Below, piece after piece: positions 45,691-55,393 of a stretch of DNA of 64,000 bases. The notes beneath the pieces were generated by a model. That model did no database searches. It was given only the letters and a program-made list of their open reading frames with translations, and was not told the origin of the DNA. Both the position numbers and the translations under genes were made by a program. The stretch lies in NCBI GenBank assembly GCA_937944855.1, contig CALFAY010000024.1:1-64000 (forward strand), in the 5' to 3' direction. The first letter of the stretch is position 1; every line of letters begins with the position of its first letter. Origin of the DNA: an uncultured Planctomycetota bacterium. Its GTDB lineage: Bacteria > Planctomycetota > Planctomycetia > Gemmatales > HRBIN36.

Positions 45691-47058
45691 ATGAACGACG
45701 TCGCCGCGCTTCAGGACCGCCTGCCGCCGCAGAACATCGAAGCCGAGCAATCTGTGCTCGGCAGCATGTTGCGGGACAATCAGGTCATCCTCGAGGTCGT
45801 TCAGATCGTCAAGCCGGACCATTTCTACCTCGACGCTCACCGCAAGATTTTCGAAGTCATCACCCAGATGTGCAACGCGGGGCATCCCGTGGACCTGGTC
45901 ACGCTGGGGGAAGAGCTTCGCAAACGCGGCTGGGTGCAGGACATCGGCGGCTACGCGTATCTGGCGACGCTCTGGGAAGCGGCTCCAACTGCCGCTAACG
46001 CCACCCACCATGCCCGCATCGTTCGGGACAAGGCCCTGGTCCGCAACCTGATCACCGCCAGCACCGAAGTCCTGCGGGACGCCTACGACCAGACGGCTCC
46101 CGCCGAACAGCTTCTGGAGAACGCCGAACGCCGCATCCTGGAAATCGCCGAGTGGGGCGTCACCGGACAGACCCACGAACTGGAACGGGCCTTGAGCGAA
46201 GCCTACGACCGGATCGACTCCCGCCACGGCCGCGGTGAGCACACCATCAGCGGGTTGCCGACCGGCTTCATTGATCTGGATGAACTGACCGCCGGCTTGC
46301 AGGATTCGGAACTGATTATCGTGGCGGCCCGCCCCTCCGTGGGAAAGACCGCTTTCACGCTCAATCTCACACGACACATCGCGGTCGAGGAAGGCCATCC
46401 AGTCTTCTTCGTGAGTCTGGAACAATCGCGTATCGAGCTGGCCGAGCGCCTGCTCTGCGCTCAAGCCCGCGTGGACAGCCACAAGCTCCGCAAAGGCCGT
46501 CTCAACTCCGAAGAGATGCGCAGGCTGATCGCCGCCGGCGGCGAACTGCGCTCGGCCCAGGTGTTCATTGACGATTCCCCGGGGCAGAACATGCTCCGCA
46601 TCGCCGCCAACGCTCGACGGCTCAAGCTCCGCTACGGCATCCGCCTGGTGGTCGTTGACTATCTCCAACTCGTCGAACCCGACAACCGCCGCGACAGCCG
46701 ACAGGAGCAGGTCGCCGGGATTTCCCGACGTCTCAAGTTCCTGGCGAAGGAGCTGAAGATTCCCGTCCTGGCCTGTGCCCAGCTCAACCGGGCGGCGGAA
46801 GATCGCACCGGCAACCGGCCCCGCCTGGCCGACCTCCGCGAGTCCGGTTCCATCGAACAGGACGCCGATACGGTCATGCTCCTGCATCGGCCCGAATTGT
46901 ATCGCACTTCCAGCGATGAGCCGGTCATGGATGAAGGCGTCGTCGAGGTCATCGTCGCCAAGCAACGCAACGGTCCCATCGGCGAAATCAAACTGGCCTA
47001 CCTCAAGCAATTCATGCGCTTCGAGAACTTCGCCGTCGGCGCTCCCTTCGCCAGCTGA
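45691..47058 (+). CDS. dnaB: Replicative DNA helicase DnaB
   Basis: The product is 455 residues. The N-terminal domain begins with PPQNIEAEQSVLGSMLRDN; the RecA-like domain carries Walker A (VAARPSVGKTAF), Walker B (RLVVVDYLQLVEP) and a C-terminal ESGSIEQDADTVMLLHRPE, as usual in DnaB. It unwinds DNA ahead of the replisome. No intein is present. It ends the ribosomal/replication cluster. Confidence 0.97.
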   Translation: MNDVAALQDRLPPQNIEAEQSVLGSMLRDNQVILEVVQIVKPDHFYLDAHRKIFEVITQMCNAGHPVDLVTLGEELRKRGWVQDIGGYAYLATLWEAAPTAANATHHARIVRDKALVRNLITASTEVLRDAYDQTAPAEQLLENAERRILEIAEWGVTGQTHELERALSEAYDRIDSRHGRGEHTISGLPTGFIDLDELTAGLQDSELIIVAARPSVGKTAFTLNLTRHIAVEEGHPVFFVSLEQSRIELAERLLCAQARVDSHKLRKGRLNSEEMRRLIAAGGELRSAQVFIDDSPGQNMLRIAANARRLKLRYGIRLVVVDYLQLVEPDNRRDSRQEQVAGISRRLKFLAKELKIPVLACAQLNRAAEDRTGNRPRLADLRESGSIEQDADTVMLLHRPELYRTSSDEPVMDEGVVEVIVAKQRNGPIGEIKLAYLKQFMRFENFAVGAPFAS

Positions 47059-47128
47059 AACCAAAATCGTGGCAGGAGTCCGGGCGGAGGGCTTTGCGGC
47101 TCGCTTGCTCCGCGACTACGATGGGGTC

Positions 47129-48064
47129 ATGGCGAACGGGAAGTGGATCACTGGGCTGAAGCCGGACATGGATCCGCGGGAGGCCGCCGTCCGCGTCCTG
47201 GAGAAGAGGCTCCAGGCGGTGCGACTTCACTTTCGGCCTGCGGTCGAGGTGCTCGATGCCGATGTCGAGCATGTTCATCAACTGCGGGTCGCTACCCGCC
47301 GCTGCCGGGCCGCTCTGGATGCCTTCGCCGACGTGCTCCGCTCCGCCACGCGGGAACGGCTGCGGAAACTGCTCCGGGCCATCCGTCGAGCAGCCGGTCC
47401 GGCTCGCGATGCCGACGTGCTTCTGCTCGATCTGAGCAGCCGTGTGACTGCCGCGCCGGCCGGAGCTGCTCCCGGAATTCACTGGGCCGCCGGCCAATTG
47501 ATGGCCCGCCGAACGTCGGCTCAGGAACAATTGGAGGAGGCGTACCACGAGCTGGGCCCCGACCTGGAGCGCTTGAAGATCGAAGCGCTGTCTGGCAAAG
47601 AGGTGCGGAAGACGACCCTGGGCCGCATGACGCTCAAGCAAATGGCGCGGCATGTCCTGAGGGAACACCTCACGGAACTGGAATCCACCGGCCGCTCGGC
47701 TCGCAAGCAGGAGCAACTTCACCGGATGCGGATCGCCGGGAAACGCCTGCGCTACGCGATGGAGATTTTCGGCGATTGCTTCGGCACGGAGTTCCGCAAG
47801 GTGCTGTATCCCCGCGTCGAGGCCCTGCAAGAGATCCTGGGGACGGTCAACGACGCCTACAATGCCGCCCAAACGTATCGCGACATGGAGGCTGCCTGTC
47901 GCCGTTTCTTTCCCGGGTTGTGGCCCCAGTGGCGTGAAGGAGTCCGCTACCTCATTTCGGAACAGGTGGCACGTCAGAAGCGTGCCATGAACGAGTTCAA
48001 GCAGTTCTGGCGGCAGTGGCGGAAGGAGGACGTGGCAGGGCACTTTGATGCCGTGCTCAGTTGA
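47129..48064 (+). CDS. CHAD-domain protein
   Basis: The product is about 311 residues. It is almost all helical and rich in Arg/His, with VEHVHQLRVATRRCRAALDA and QLHRMRIAGKRLRYAMEIFG, the repeated His/Arg patterns of CHAD (conserved histidine alpha-helical) domains, which bind polyphosphate (family knowledge). No CYTH domain is fused. The start at 47129 is the only ATG before the domain, but its ribosome site is weak. Confidence 0.88.
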   Translation: MANGKWITGLKPDMDPREAAVRVLEKRLQAVRLHFRPAVEVLDADVEHVHQLRVATRRCRAALDAFADVLRSATRERLRKLLRAIRRAAGPARDADVLLLDLSSRVTAAPAGAAPGIHWAAGQLMARRTSAQEQLEEAYHELGPDLERLKIEALSGKEVRKTTLGRMTLKQMARHVLREHLTELESTGRSARKQEQLHRMRIAGKRLRYAMEIFGDCFGTEFRKVLYPRVEALQEILGTVNDAYNAAQTYRDMEAACRRFFPGLWPQWREGVRYLISEQVARQKRAMNEFKQFWRQWRKEDVAGHFDAVLS

Positions 48065-48288
48065 GCCTGTGGCTCGGCTGGAGATGTAGCATCCTCAAAA
48101 CACCACCACCGCTGCGATGGGCCGCTGCACCTGCTCCTCTATGAACCAGCCGAAATCGTGTCGCAGAAGCGATACCTGCCGGTTAGACTACTGAGGTTCG
48201 GTGAGTTTTCGGGAACCTGCGGCTAGCCTCAGAGAGCAAGGCTCGGCTCAGCATTGTCCCTCCCGAAGCGGCGGATCCCAAGAGTGAA

Positions 48289-50595
48289 ATGATTGCGAAG
48301 TCTTGGCTTTCGATCCAGATCATTCTCGCCCTTCTCATCGGCTTGCTTCCCGTCCCCGTGGTCAGCCAAGCCCCCACGAAAGCCGTTGATTTCGACCGGG
48401 ACGTCAAGCCGATCCTGAGCAAACACTGCTTCGCCTGCCACGGTCCCGACAAGCAGCGGGCCGACCTGCGGCTCGACCGGAAGGCGGATGCGTCGCGTGG
48501 AGGCGAATCGGGGAAGCCGTTCGTCCCAGGCAAGCCGGAAAACAGCCTGCTAGTCCGTCGGGTGACCGCCAAGGACGACAACCGTATGCCGCCCAGCGGT
48601 GACGGGCTTTCCACAGCCGAGGTGGCCATCCTCAAGACCTGGATCATGCAAGGGGCCGACTGGCCTGACGACGGTTCTCCCACCGACCCAGCCGACTGGT
48701 GGAGCTTCCGACCGCTGCGACGACCCGCCGTGCCTGACGTGGGCCTTGCGCAATGGCCCGTCGCTAATCCGATCGATGCCTTCATCCTCGCAAAACTCAA
48801 GGACAAACGATTGTCACCGTCGCCCCAGGCTGACCGCCGCACGCTCATCCGTCGGCTCTACTTCGACCTCCTCGGATTGCCGCCGTCGCCCGAGGAGGTG
48901 CAGGACTTCCTGCGGGATGATGCCCCTGATGCCTACGACAAGCTGGTTGATCGGCTCCTGGCCAGTCCGCACTACGGCGAACGCTGGGCACGGCATTGGC
49001 TGGACGTGGTCCACTTCGGGGAAACCCACGGTTACGACAAGGACCAGCCCCGGCCCAACGCCTGGCCCTACCGCGATTACGTCATCCGCTCCTTCAATGC
49101 GGACAAGCCGTATGCACGTTTCGTCCGGGAACAGGTCGCCGGCGATGTGCTGTTCCCCGGCACGGCCGATGGCATCGAGGCCCTGGGCTTCCTGGCGGCG
49201 GGGCCGTGGGACCTCATCGGACACGTCGAGTTGCCCGAGACGAAAATCGACGGCAAAGTGGCTCGGCATCTGGACCGCGACGACTTCGTATCCAACACCA
49301 TCGGAACCTTCCTCGCTCTGACCGTGCACTGTGCCCAGTGTCACAACCACAAGTTCGACCCGATCCCGCAGGAAGATTATTACCGGCTTCAGGCGGTGTT
49401 CGCTGCCATAGACCGGACGGAGCGGACCTACGACCTCGACTCGGGCATTGCCGCCCGGCGAGCGGTGTTGACCCGGTTAACAGTCGGGTTGCCCGCTCTG
49501 GTCGGTGGGACGGCAGCAGAGATAGTCCGCGCCAGTCTAAAAGCGTTGCCTCCGCCAAGGGTCGCTTACGTCGGTGCCGTTCATACCGGCAAAGGCAACT
49601 TCGCCGGGACTGGAGCCAGCGGCGGAAAACCGCGACCGATCCACATCCTGGCACGCGGCGACGTGACCAAGCCCGGCAGGGAGGTCGGCCCTGGCACGAT
49701 CGCCAGCATCCCCGGCGTCGCGCCGTTCACGCTTGCCCCGGATCACACCGAAGGCGACCGCCGCGCCGCCCTGGCCCGCTGGATCACCGATCCGAACCAC
49801 CCGCTGACCTGGCGCGTCATGGCCAATCGCATTTGGCAGTATCACTTCGGGCGTGGTCTCGTCGAAACGCCGAACGACTTCGGCAGAATGGGCCAGCTCC
49901 CCAGCCACCCCGAGTTGCTCGACTACCTGGCTAGTGAACTGCGCGACCACCAGTCGCTCAAGAAGCTGCACAGGCTGATCGTCACCAGTGCGACCTACAA
50001 ACAGGCGTCCACGGACCACCCGTCCTATTCCGAGAGCGACGCCGAGAATCGCTACCTGTGGCGGCAGAATCGTCGCAAGCTGGAGGCTGAGGCTGTCCGC
50101 GACGCAATCCTGCTCGTCGCCGGCAAGCTCAACCTGCGGATGGGCGGTCCAAGTTTTCAGGACTTTGTCATTGAAAAGCCCGAGCATTCGCCGCATTACC
50201 AATACCATCTCCATGATCCGGAGGATCCCCGGTCCCACCGTCGGGCCGTGTATCGCTTCGTGGTGCGGTCCAAGCAGCAGCCGTTCATGGCCGCCCTGGA
50301 TTGCGCCGATCCGTCGCTGGCGGTGGACCGCCGCAACGTGACGCAGACGCCGCAGCAGGCCCTCGCCCTGCTCAACAACCGGCTCGTCGTCGTGATGGCA
50401 AGGCATTTCGCAGAACGGATTGCACACTTGGGAGCGAACGAGGAGGAGCGGGTGCAGGCGGCCGTCCGCCTGGCCCTGGGCCGTGATCCCACACCGGCCG
50501 AGTGCGAGATGTTGACGGCTTATGCCCGGGAGCATGGCCTGGCCAATACCTGCCGGGTCATCCTGAATCTCAACGAGTTTGTGTTTGTGGACTAG
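48289..50595 (+). CDS. PSCyt1-DUF1549-DUF1553 secreted cytochrome-like protein
   Basis: The product is 768 residues. A signal peptide (IQIILALLIGLLPVPVVS) precedes the PSCyt1 heme-type motif CFACHGPDKQRADLRLD. Then come DUF1549 (PSCyt2; LIRRLYFDLLGLPPSPEEV) and DUF1553 (PSD1; ALARWITDPNHPLTWRVMANR, LLNNRLVVVMARH) domains. The family is almost unique to planctomycetes and relatives and is usually paired with DUF1501, as here. The protein lacks the concanavalin/LamG insertion that many ~1000-residue members carry between the two DUF domains. Function is unknown. Confidence 0.95.
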   Translation: MIAKSWLSIQIILALLIGLLPVPVVSQAPTKAVDFDRDVKPILSKHCFACHGPDKQRADLRLDRKADASRGGESGKPFVPGKPENSLLVRRVTAKDDNRMPPSGDGLSTAEVAILKTWIMQGADWPDDGSPTDPADWWSFRPLRRPAVPDVGLAQWPVANPIDAFILAKLKDKRLSPSPQADRRTLIRRLYFDLLGLPPSPEEVQDFLRDDAPDAYDKLVDRLLASPHYGERWARHWLDVVHFGETHGYDKDQPRPNAWPYRDYVIRSFNADKPYARFVREQVAGDVLFPGTADGIEALGFLAAGPWDLIGHVELPETKIDGKVARHLDRDDFVSNTIGTFLALTVHCAQCHNHKFDPIPQEDYYRLQAVFAAIDRTERTYDLDSGIAARRAVLTRLTVGLPALVGGTAAEIVRASLKALPPPRVAYVGAVHTGKGNFAGTGASGGKPRPIHILARGDVTKPGREVGPGTIASIPGVAPFTLAPDHTEGDRRAALARWITDPNHPLTWRVMANRIWQYHFGRGLVETPNDFGRMGQLPSHPELLDYLASELRDHQSLKKLHRLIVTSATYKQASTDHPSYSESDAENRYLWRQNRRKLEAEAVRDAILLVAGKLNLRMGGPSFQDFVIEKPEHSPHYQYHLHDPEDPRSHRRAVYRFVVRSKQQPFMAALDCADPSLAVDRRNVTQTPQQALALLNNRLVVVMARHFAERIAHLGANEEERVQAAVRLALGRDPTPAECEMLTAYAREHGLANTCRVILNLNEFVFVD

Positions 50596-50652
50596 GGGCG
50601 TGCTACCCTCACCGCCTGGGCAACGGGGCTACGCATTGCAAGGAGAACGAGC

Positions 50653-52107
50653 ATGAATCGCCGTGAATTCCTTTTCCATTCCGGCGGCGGCCTGGGCGGA
50701 ATCGCCTTGGCAACCTTGCTCGGATCAGAGTCCCTGCTGGCCGACACGACCCGTCGGCCGGATGGCGGTCTGCATCACAAACCCCGCGCCAAGCGTGTCG
50801 TGCAACTTTTCATGGCCGGCGGGGCGAGCCATCTTGACCTGTTCGACTTCAAACCCGAACTGGTGAAGCGACACGGTCAGCCGTCCGACTTCGGCGAACC
50901 TGTCGAGGCCTTTCAAGACGGCTTGGGACCGTGGCTGAGGCCGGTCTGGGACTTCAAGCCCTACGGCCAGTGCGGCAAGCCGCTGAGCGAGGTGGTGGCT
51001 CCCTTGGGAGCGGTCGTGGACGAGATTGCTTTCGTACACAACATGGTTGGCAAAACCGGCGTGCATAGTCAAGGTACGCTCTTGCAGACGACCGGCTTCG
51101 ACCGGCCCGGTTTCCCCGGCATGGGTTGTTGGGTCAGCTACGGCCTGGGCAGTTTAAACGAAAACCTGCCTACCTTCGTGGTGTTGCCCGATCACCGCGG
51201 TCTGGCCTCCAACGGCACTAAAAACTGGGACAGCGCTTTTCTGCCTTCCCACCACCAGGGCACGGTGATCTATCCCAGCGACAAGACGCCCATCGCTGAC
51301 CTGTTTCCCGACGAACGCGCCAGCTTCGTGACGCCGGCCAGTAACCAGGCCGGCATCGAACTCTTGGCCCGTCTCAACCGCGTCCATGCCGCCGAACGAC
51401 CCGGCGATGACCGCCTCGAAGCCCGCATCCGGAGCTATGAATTGGCGGCCCGGATGCAGCTGGCCGCGCCTGAGGCCCTCGACCTCACTAAAGAGCCTGC
51501 CCATGTCTTGAAGCTCTACGGCCTGGACCACGGGCAAAGTTCCTTTCCGGCAGAAATCAATGCGGTCGAAGAGACCGAATATTTTGCCCGGAAGTGCTTG
51601 GTAGCGCGACGGTTGCTGGAACGCGGCGTGCGGTTCGTGCAAATCTGGAGCGGCAACGACAACGGCTTTCCCCGTCGCAACTGGGACAGTCACGAGGACG
51701 TGCAACGCGACCACGGCCCGCTGGCCATCGGGATGGCTCGCGGCGCAGCGGCCCTCATCACTGACCTGAAACGGCTCGGACTGCTTGACGACACGATCGT
51801 TTTGTGGACGACGGAATTCGGCCGCATGCCCAGTTCACAGGGAGGCAAGGGCCGCGACCATAACCCCTACTGCTTCACCAACTGGCTGGCCGGCGGCGGT
51901 ATTAAAGGGGGCATTAGCTACGGACCCAGCGACGACTTTGGTTATAAACCAGCAGATCGTAAACATCCCACGCAAGTTTATGACATCCACGCCACGATTT
52001 TGCATTTGCTGGGCATCGACCACACCCGACTGACCTTCCGCCACAACGGCATCGACCGCCGCCTCACCGATGTCCACGGCCACGTCCTGTCCGACCTGCT
52101 GGCCTGA
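50653..52107 (+). CDS. DUF1501 protein with Tat-like signal
   Basis: The product is 484 residues. The N-terminus MNRREFLFHSGGGLGGIALA has a twin-Arg export signal. The sulfatase-like DUF1501 body shows VVQLFMAGGASHLDLFDFKP, FVVLPDHRGL, a middle ARRLLERGVRFVQIWSG and TTEFGRMPSSQGGKGRDHNP near the C-terminus. Members sit next to PSCyt/DUF1549 genes and are thought to act together in the periplasm. AAGGAG lies ahead of the ATG, 58 bases after the previous stop. Confidence 0.95.
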   Translation: MNRREFLFHSGGGLGGIALATLLGSESLLADTTRRPDGGLHHKPRAKRVVQLFMAGGASHLDLFDFKPELVKRHGQPSDFGEPVEAFQDGLGPWLRPVWDFKPYGQCGKPLSEVVAPLGAVVDEIAFVHNMVGKTGVHSQGTLLQTTGFDRPGFPGMGCWVSYGLGSLNENLPTFVVLPDHRGLASNGTKNWDSAFLPSHHQGTVIYPSDKTPIADLFPDERASFVTPASNQAGIELLARLNRVHAAERPGDDRLEARIRSYELAARMQLAAPEALDLTKEPAHVLKLYGLDHGQSSFPAEINAVEETEYFARKCLVARRLLERGVRFVQIWSGNDNGFPRRNWDSHEDVQRDHGPLAIGMARGAAALITDLKRLGLLDDTIVLWTTEFGRMPSSQGGKGRDHNPYCFTNWLAGGGIKGGISYGPSDDFGYKPADRKHPTQVYDIHATILHLLGIDHTRLTFRHNGIDRRLTDVHGHVLSDLLA

Positions 52108-52277
52108 GATGATAATAATTATAAGCTAATAAGTTCTGATATACTTCGATAATTAATAAGGCTTTCGGATCCGCACTGCTCGCACTTGTTGACGCCCGCC
52201 CCCCCGCGGCCTGTCTTAGAATCGCATCCAAGTGTTGATTGGCCAACCACCTGGCTTTTGCAGTTCGGAGACAAGCA
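52108..52277. other. A/T-rich spacer before the vWA gene
   Basis: The first ~55 bases (52108-52162) are strikingly A/T-rich for this genome, with several TTA/TAA runs. This may be a promoter or the edge of an acquired segment. A second A/T-rich patch at 56430-56640 closes the triad region. Confidence 0.45.
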
Positions 52278-53009
52278 ATGTCATCTTCTGCCATTCCGGT
52301 CCCGGGAGGACCGATTGCCAAGCGCCCGCTCCATTTCTTCTGGATCGCTGATTATTCGGGTTCCATGGCCGGTAAGAAAATCGCGACGCTGAACCAGGCG
52401 ATCCGCGATGCTATTCCTGCTCTGCGCCAAGCGCTCACCGGTCATCCGGAGGTGGCGATGCTGATGCGGGCGATCCGCTTTTCGGATCAGGCGGACTGGC
52501 ACGTCGGTCCGAATCCGGTTTCTATCGAACAGTTCGTCTGGCCCGAGCTTTCCACCGCGGGCGGCACCAGCACGGCACAAGCACTCAAGCTGCTCGCATC
52601 GGAGTTGACTCTGGAGAAGATGCCCCATCGGTCGATTCCTCCAGTTTGCCTGTTGGTGTCTGATGGATTCTGCACGGACCCTGCCGAAGATTATCAGGCA
52701 GCCATCAAGGCCGTGCTCGACCAGTCCTGGGGCATACGCGCTGTGCGTTTGGCTATTGCGGTCGGCAACCCCAAGGAGTACAGCGAAGAGGAATTGCTGA
52801 AGTTCATCAGTCACCCCGAAATCGGCGTGCTGAAAGCTGACACCCCCGACAAACTAATCAATTACATTCGCTGGGCCAGTGTTGCCGTTACCGTGGCGTC
52901 GGTCGGCAAGAGTAAGGTGAGTGACCCGAGCGATACTGACAATCCGTATGTCCCCTTGCCTCCACCCCCCTTGGGAGGAGGTTCTGGCAGCGGCCTGGAT
53001 GTCTTCTGA
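52278..53009 (+). CDS. TerY-like von Willebrand factor A protein
   Basis: The product is 243 residues and appears intact. The MIDAS metal site has DYSGSM (Asp25, Ser27, Ser29), a downstream Thr in GGTSTAQAL, and an Asp in VSDGF. It lacks membrane segments; the C-terminus is Pro/Gly-rich with ALGGG-like repeats. With the PP2C and kinase genes that follow it forms the vWA-phosphatase-kinase set described as the TerY-P triad in Ter-type stress systems. The ATG at 52278 has CGGAG upstream; it ends 20 bases before the PP2C start. Confidence 0.85.
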   Translation: MSSSAIPVPGGPIAKRPLHFFWIADYSGSMAGKKIATLNQAIRDAIPALRQALTGHPEVAMLMRAIRFSDQADWHVGPNPVSIEQFVWPELSTAGGTSTAQALKLLASELTLEKMPHRSIPPVCLLVSDGFCTDPAEDYQAAIKAVLDQSWGIRAVRLAIAVGNPKEYSEEELLKFISHPEIGVLKADTPDKLINYIRWASVAVTVASVGKSKVSDPSDTDNPYVPLPPPPLGGGSGSGLDVF

Positions 53010-53029
53010 ACGGGGCCACGGAGTTTAGT

Positions 53030-53970
53030 ATGGACAGCAGCTATTGCGTGGCACCCCTCACCGAAAGCTGGGTCATGGCTTGCTGCCGCACGGGTGCCAG
53101 TCACATTCGGGAGGGTCAGCCGTGCCAGGATGCCTGCGCTACCTGGATCGGGCAATCTCAGGGCCGACCCTTTATCGTCCTCGCCGGGGCCGACGGCCAC
53201 GGTGATCGACGCCATGAGCGTAGTGCCATTGGGGCCGAGCTAGCAGTCAACTGCACCATTCAGGAATGTGCGGAATTCGGTTTCAACTACAGGCATCCCC
53301 AAGATCTGGCTTCGACTTTCCAAAGCGATTTTCCGCGACGGGTCAGCACTCGTTGGCGGGAAGCCGTCAAACGGCACGCTGAGTCAGAGCCTGCCTCGGT
53401 CCGCCAGCTTCCTGGCGACCGCAAGCTTTGGAAGCTCTACGGCACGACGCTCGCAGTTGCATGGGTCACGAACGAATTGATGCTCTTGGGACAGATCGGT
53501 GATGGAGCGGCCGTGCTGGTGACCCGGGAAGGCGTGGTCGAGAAGGAATTCCCACCCGCTCCCAACGCAGTGGGACCAGAAACCGCGTCCCTGTGCTCGA
53601 GGGATGCGGAGAAACTGTGGACGATAAGAGTCGTCAGTGATCCATCGCGGTACGCCATGCTTTTCTTGTGCACGGACGGCTTGCCGAATTCCTTTGAAAC
53701 CCAGCAAGGGTTGGATGCTTTTTTCGGGACTTTTGCCAGCTGGTGCGCCAGCACGGTCTGTCGCGGGTGGCCCAGGAAGTTCCTGCCTGGCTTGACAAGT
53801 TCTCGAGCGAAGGCAGCGGCGACGATATGACCCTGGTCGCGTTGTTACTGTCCCTCTCAGCCGTGCCGGCCAAGACAGCACCGGCACGAGCCGAGGCAGA
53901 GCAACCGTCCCCAGAGCCGATTCCTTCCGAACTCCCAGTGACGGAGATGCTACGCCATGTTGAAACCTGA
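53030..53970 (+). pseudogene. PP2C-type phosphatase, frameshifted
   Basis: Residues 1-~229 are in the frame from the ATG at 53030 (GGAG six bases upstream) and contain the metal motif VLAGADGHGD and QIGDGAAVLVTREG. At a T-run (TTTTTTC, about 53719-53725) the frame is lost: the -1 frame continues as LVRQHGLSRVAQEVPAWLD then EGSGDDMTLVALLL, a PP2C C-terminus, ending at a stop at 53968-53970. The original frame instead reads 35 junk residues to 53830. One missing T would explain this. The sequence TTTTTTC is also a textbook -1 slippery heptamer (U UUU UUC in frame), so programmed frameshifting is an alternative. The C-terminus overlaps the kinase start by 14 bases. Confidence 0.8.
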
Positions 53971-55297
53971 CCAAAATGTCTGGGCCTTGCAAATGAGGGT
54001 TGCTCTCCGGGTGGTCAAAAGCCTGGGAGAGGGAGGACAAGGCGTGGTTTACCTCGTCGAGGGGCCAAGCGAACAATTTGCCTTGAAATGGTACCATTCG
54101 AGCCAAGCCACGACCGCACAGCGTCTGGCTATCTGGGACCTCGTGATCCAGCATCGTCCCCCAGGCGGCCGCGCCGGCAAACGCTTTATTTGGCCGCTCG
54201 ATCTGGTCACCGCCGAGGACGAACCAGGTTTCGGCTACCTGATGAAACTCATCGACACGAATCGCTTTGTTGATCTCACTAAGGTCATGGGAGGCCAAGT
54301 CCCGGCACCGGGTTTGGACAAGCTGTGCGAAATCTGCTATCAGCTGGCTCACAGTTTCCGTGCCCTCCACCTGGCCGGTTACTGTTATCGGGACATTTCC
54401 CGAAATAATGTTCTCTTCGAAACCAACACCGGCGATGTTCTGATCTGCGATAATGACAACATCGGGATCAACAGAGCTTCTACCTGCCACATCTAGGGAA
54501 CTCTGGAGTATATGGCCCCGGAGTTGGTGCGCGGCGACGAAACTCACCCTTCGACGCAAACCGACCTGCATTCGTTAGCAGTGCTGCTGTTCTACCTCTG
54601 GATGTGGCACCATCCGTTCCATGGAGAGATGGAGTACCGGGTTCGCTGTTGGGATCTTCAAGCAAAGAAATTGATCTACGGAGAGAAGCCGGTATTTATC
54701 TGGGACCCGCAAAACACTGAGAATCGCCTGCCGGCCGATCCCGACTATCGCACCGCTAAAAAGCGCTGGCAAACCATGTGTCCGTCCAGCCTCCGAGATT
54801 TATTTACCAAGGCATTCACGGAAGGGGTCGAGGATCCCGGGCGTCGAGTCACCGAAGGAGAGTGGCAGCGCTTGTTTTTACAATTGAAAGACTCGGTATT
54901 GCCCTGTCCGGTTTGCCGAGCCAGCAACCTCTGGGATCCGCATTCGGCGGCTCAGAGATGTTGGCACTGCATAAGGAGTCTGCCAAGCCCCCCACGCCTG
55001 GAGTTCAACTACTCGGGAAAACCTAAGCACTATCTGGTTCTGACCAGGGGCGCCCGGCTTTTGCACAGGCATATTGATCCTCATGCTGACGAGGAACATG
55101 CCGATCAGGTCCTTGGGGAGGTTGTTCCTCACCCTTCCGACCCTAAGCTCTGGGGACTTCGAAACCTTTCTAAGACTCCCTGGGTCGCGACCGCGGCCAA
55201 TCAACAGGTGGCTGAGGTTCCACCCAGCAAGGCGGTGTCGGCCGTCGCAGGCTTAAGACTGACCATTGGAGGAATTACCGCCGAACTGGTGAATTGA
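53957..55297 (+). pseudogene. Zinc-ribbon Ser/Thr kinase, split by an in-frame TAG
   Basis: The first part (53957-54496) has VVKSLGEGGQGVVYLV, FALKWY and YCYRDISRNNVLF, in which His-Arg-Asp is Tyr-Arg-Asp, then CDNDNIG in place of DFG. A TAG at 54494-54496 interrupts the activation segment; translation continues in the same frame with GTLEYMAPELVRGDE (APE motif). The C-terminus has a zinc ribbon (CPVCRASN ... CWHC) and an FHA-like or ribbon tail (ending RLTIGGITAELVN). A CAG-to-TAG change would restore HIQGTLEYMAPE. The start overlaps the PP2C gene. Confidence 0.82.
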
Positions 55298-55393
55298 TCA
55301 CTGTTCCTTTTCCGCATACCTTTGTATTTTGCGCAAAGCTTCCGTGCTGCAAGGCAAATACAAGATCTTGACTGGTTTCGAAAGACGGAATCC

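Noticed and set aside
52108..52162. A/T-rich stretch as an insertion-sequence end or attachment site
   Set aside because: No inverted terminal repeats, target duplication or integrase gene could be found.
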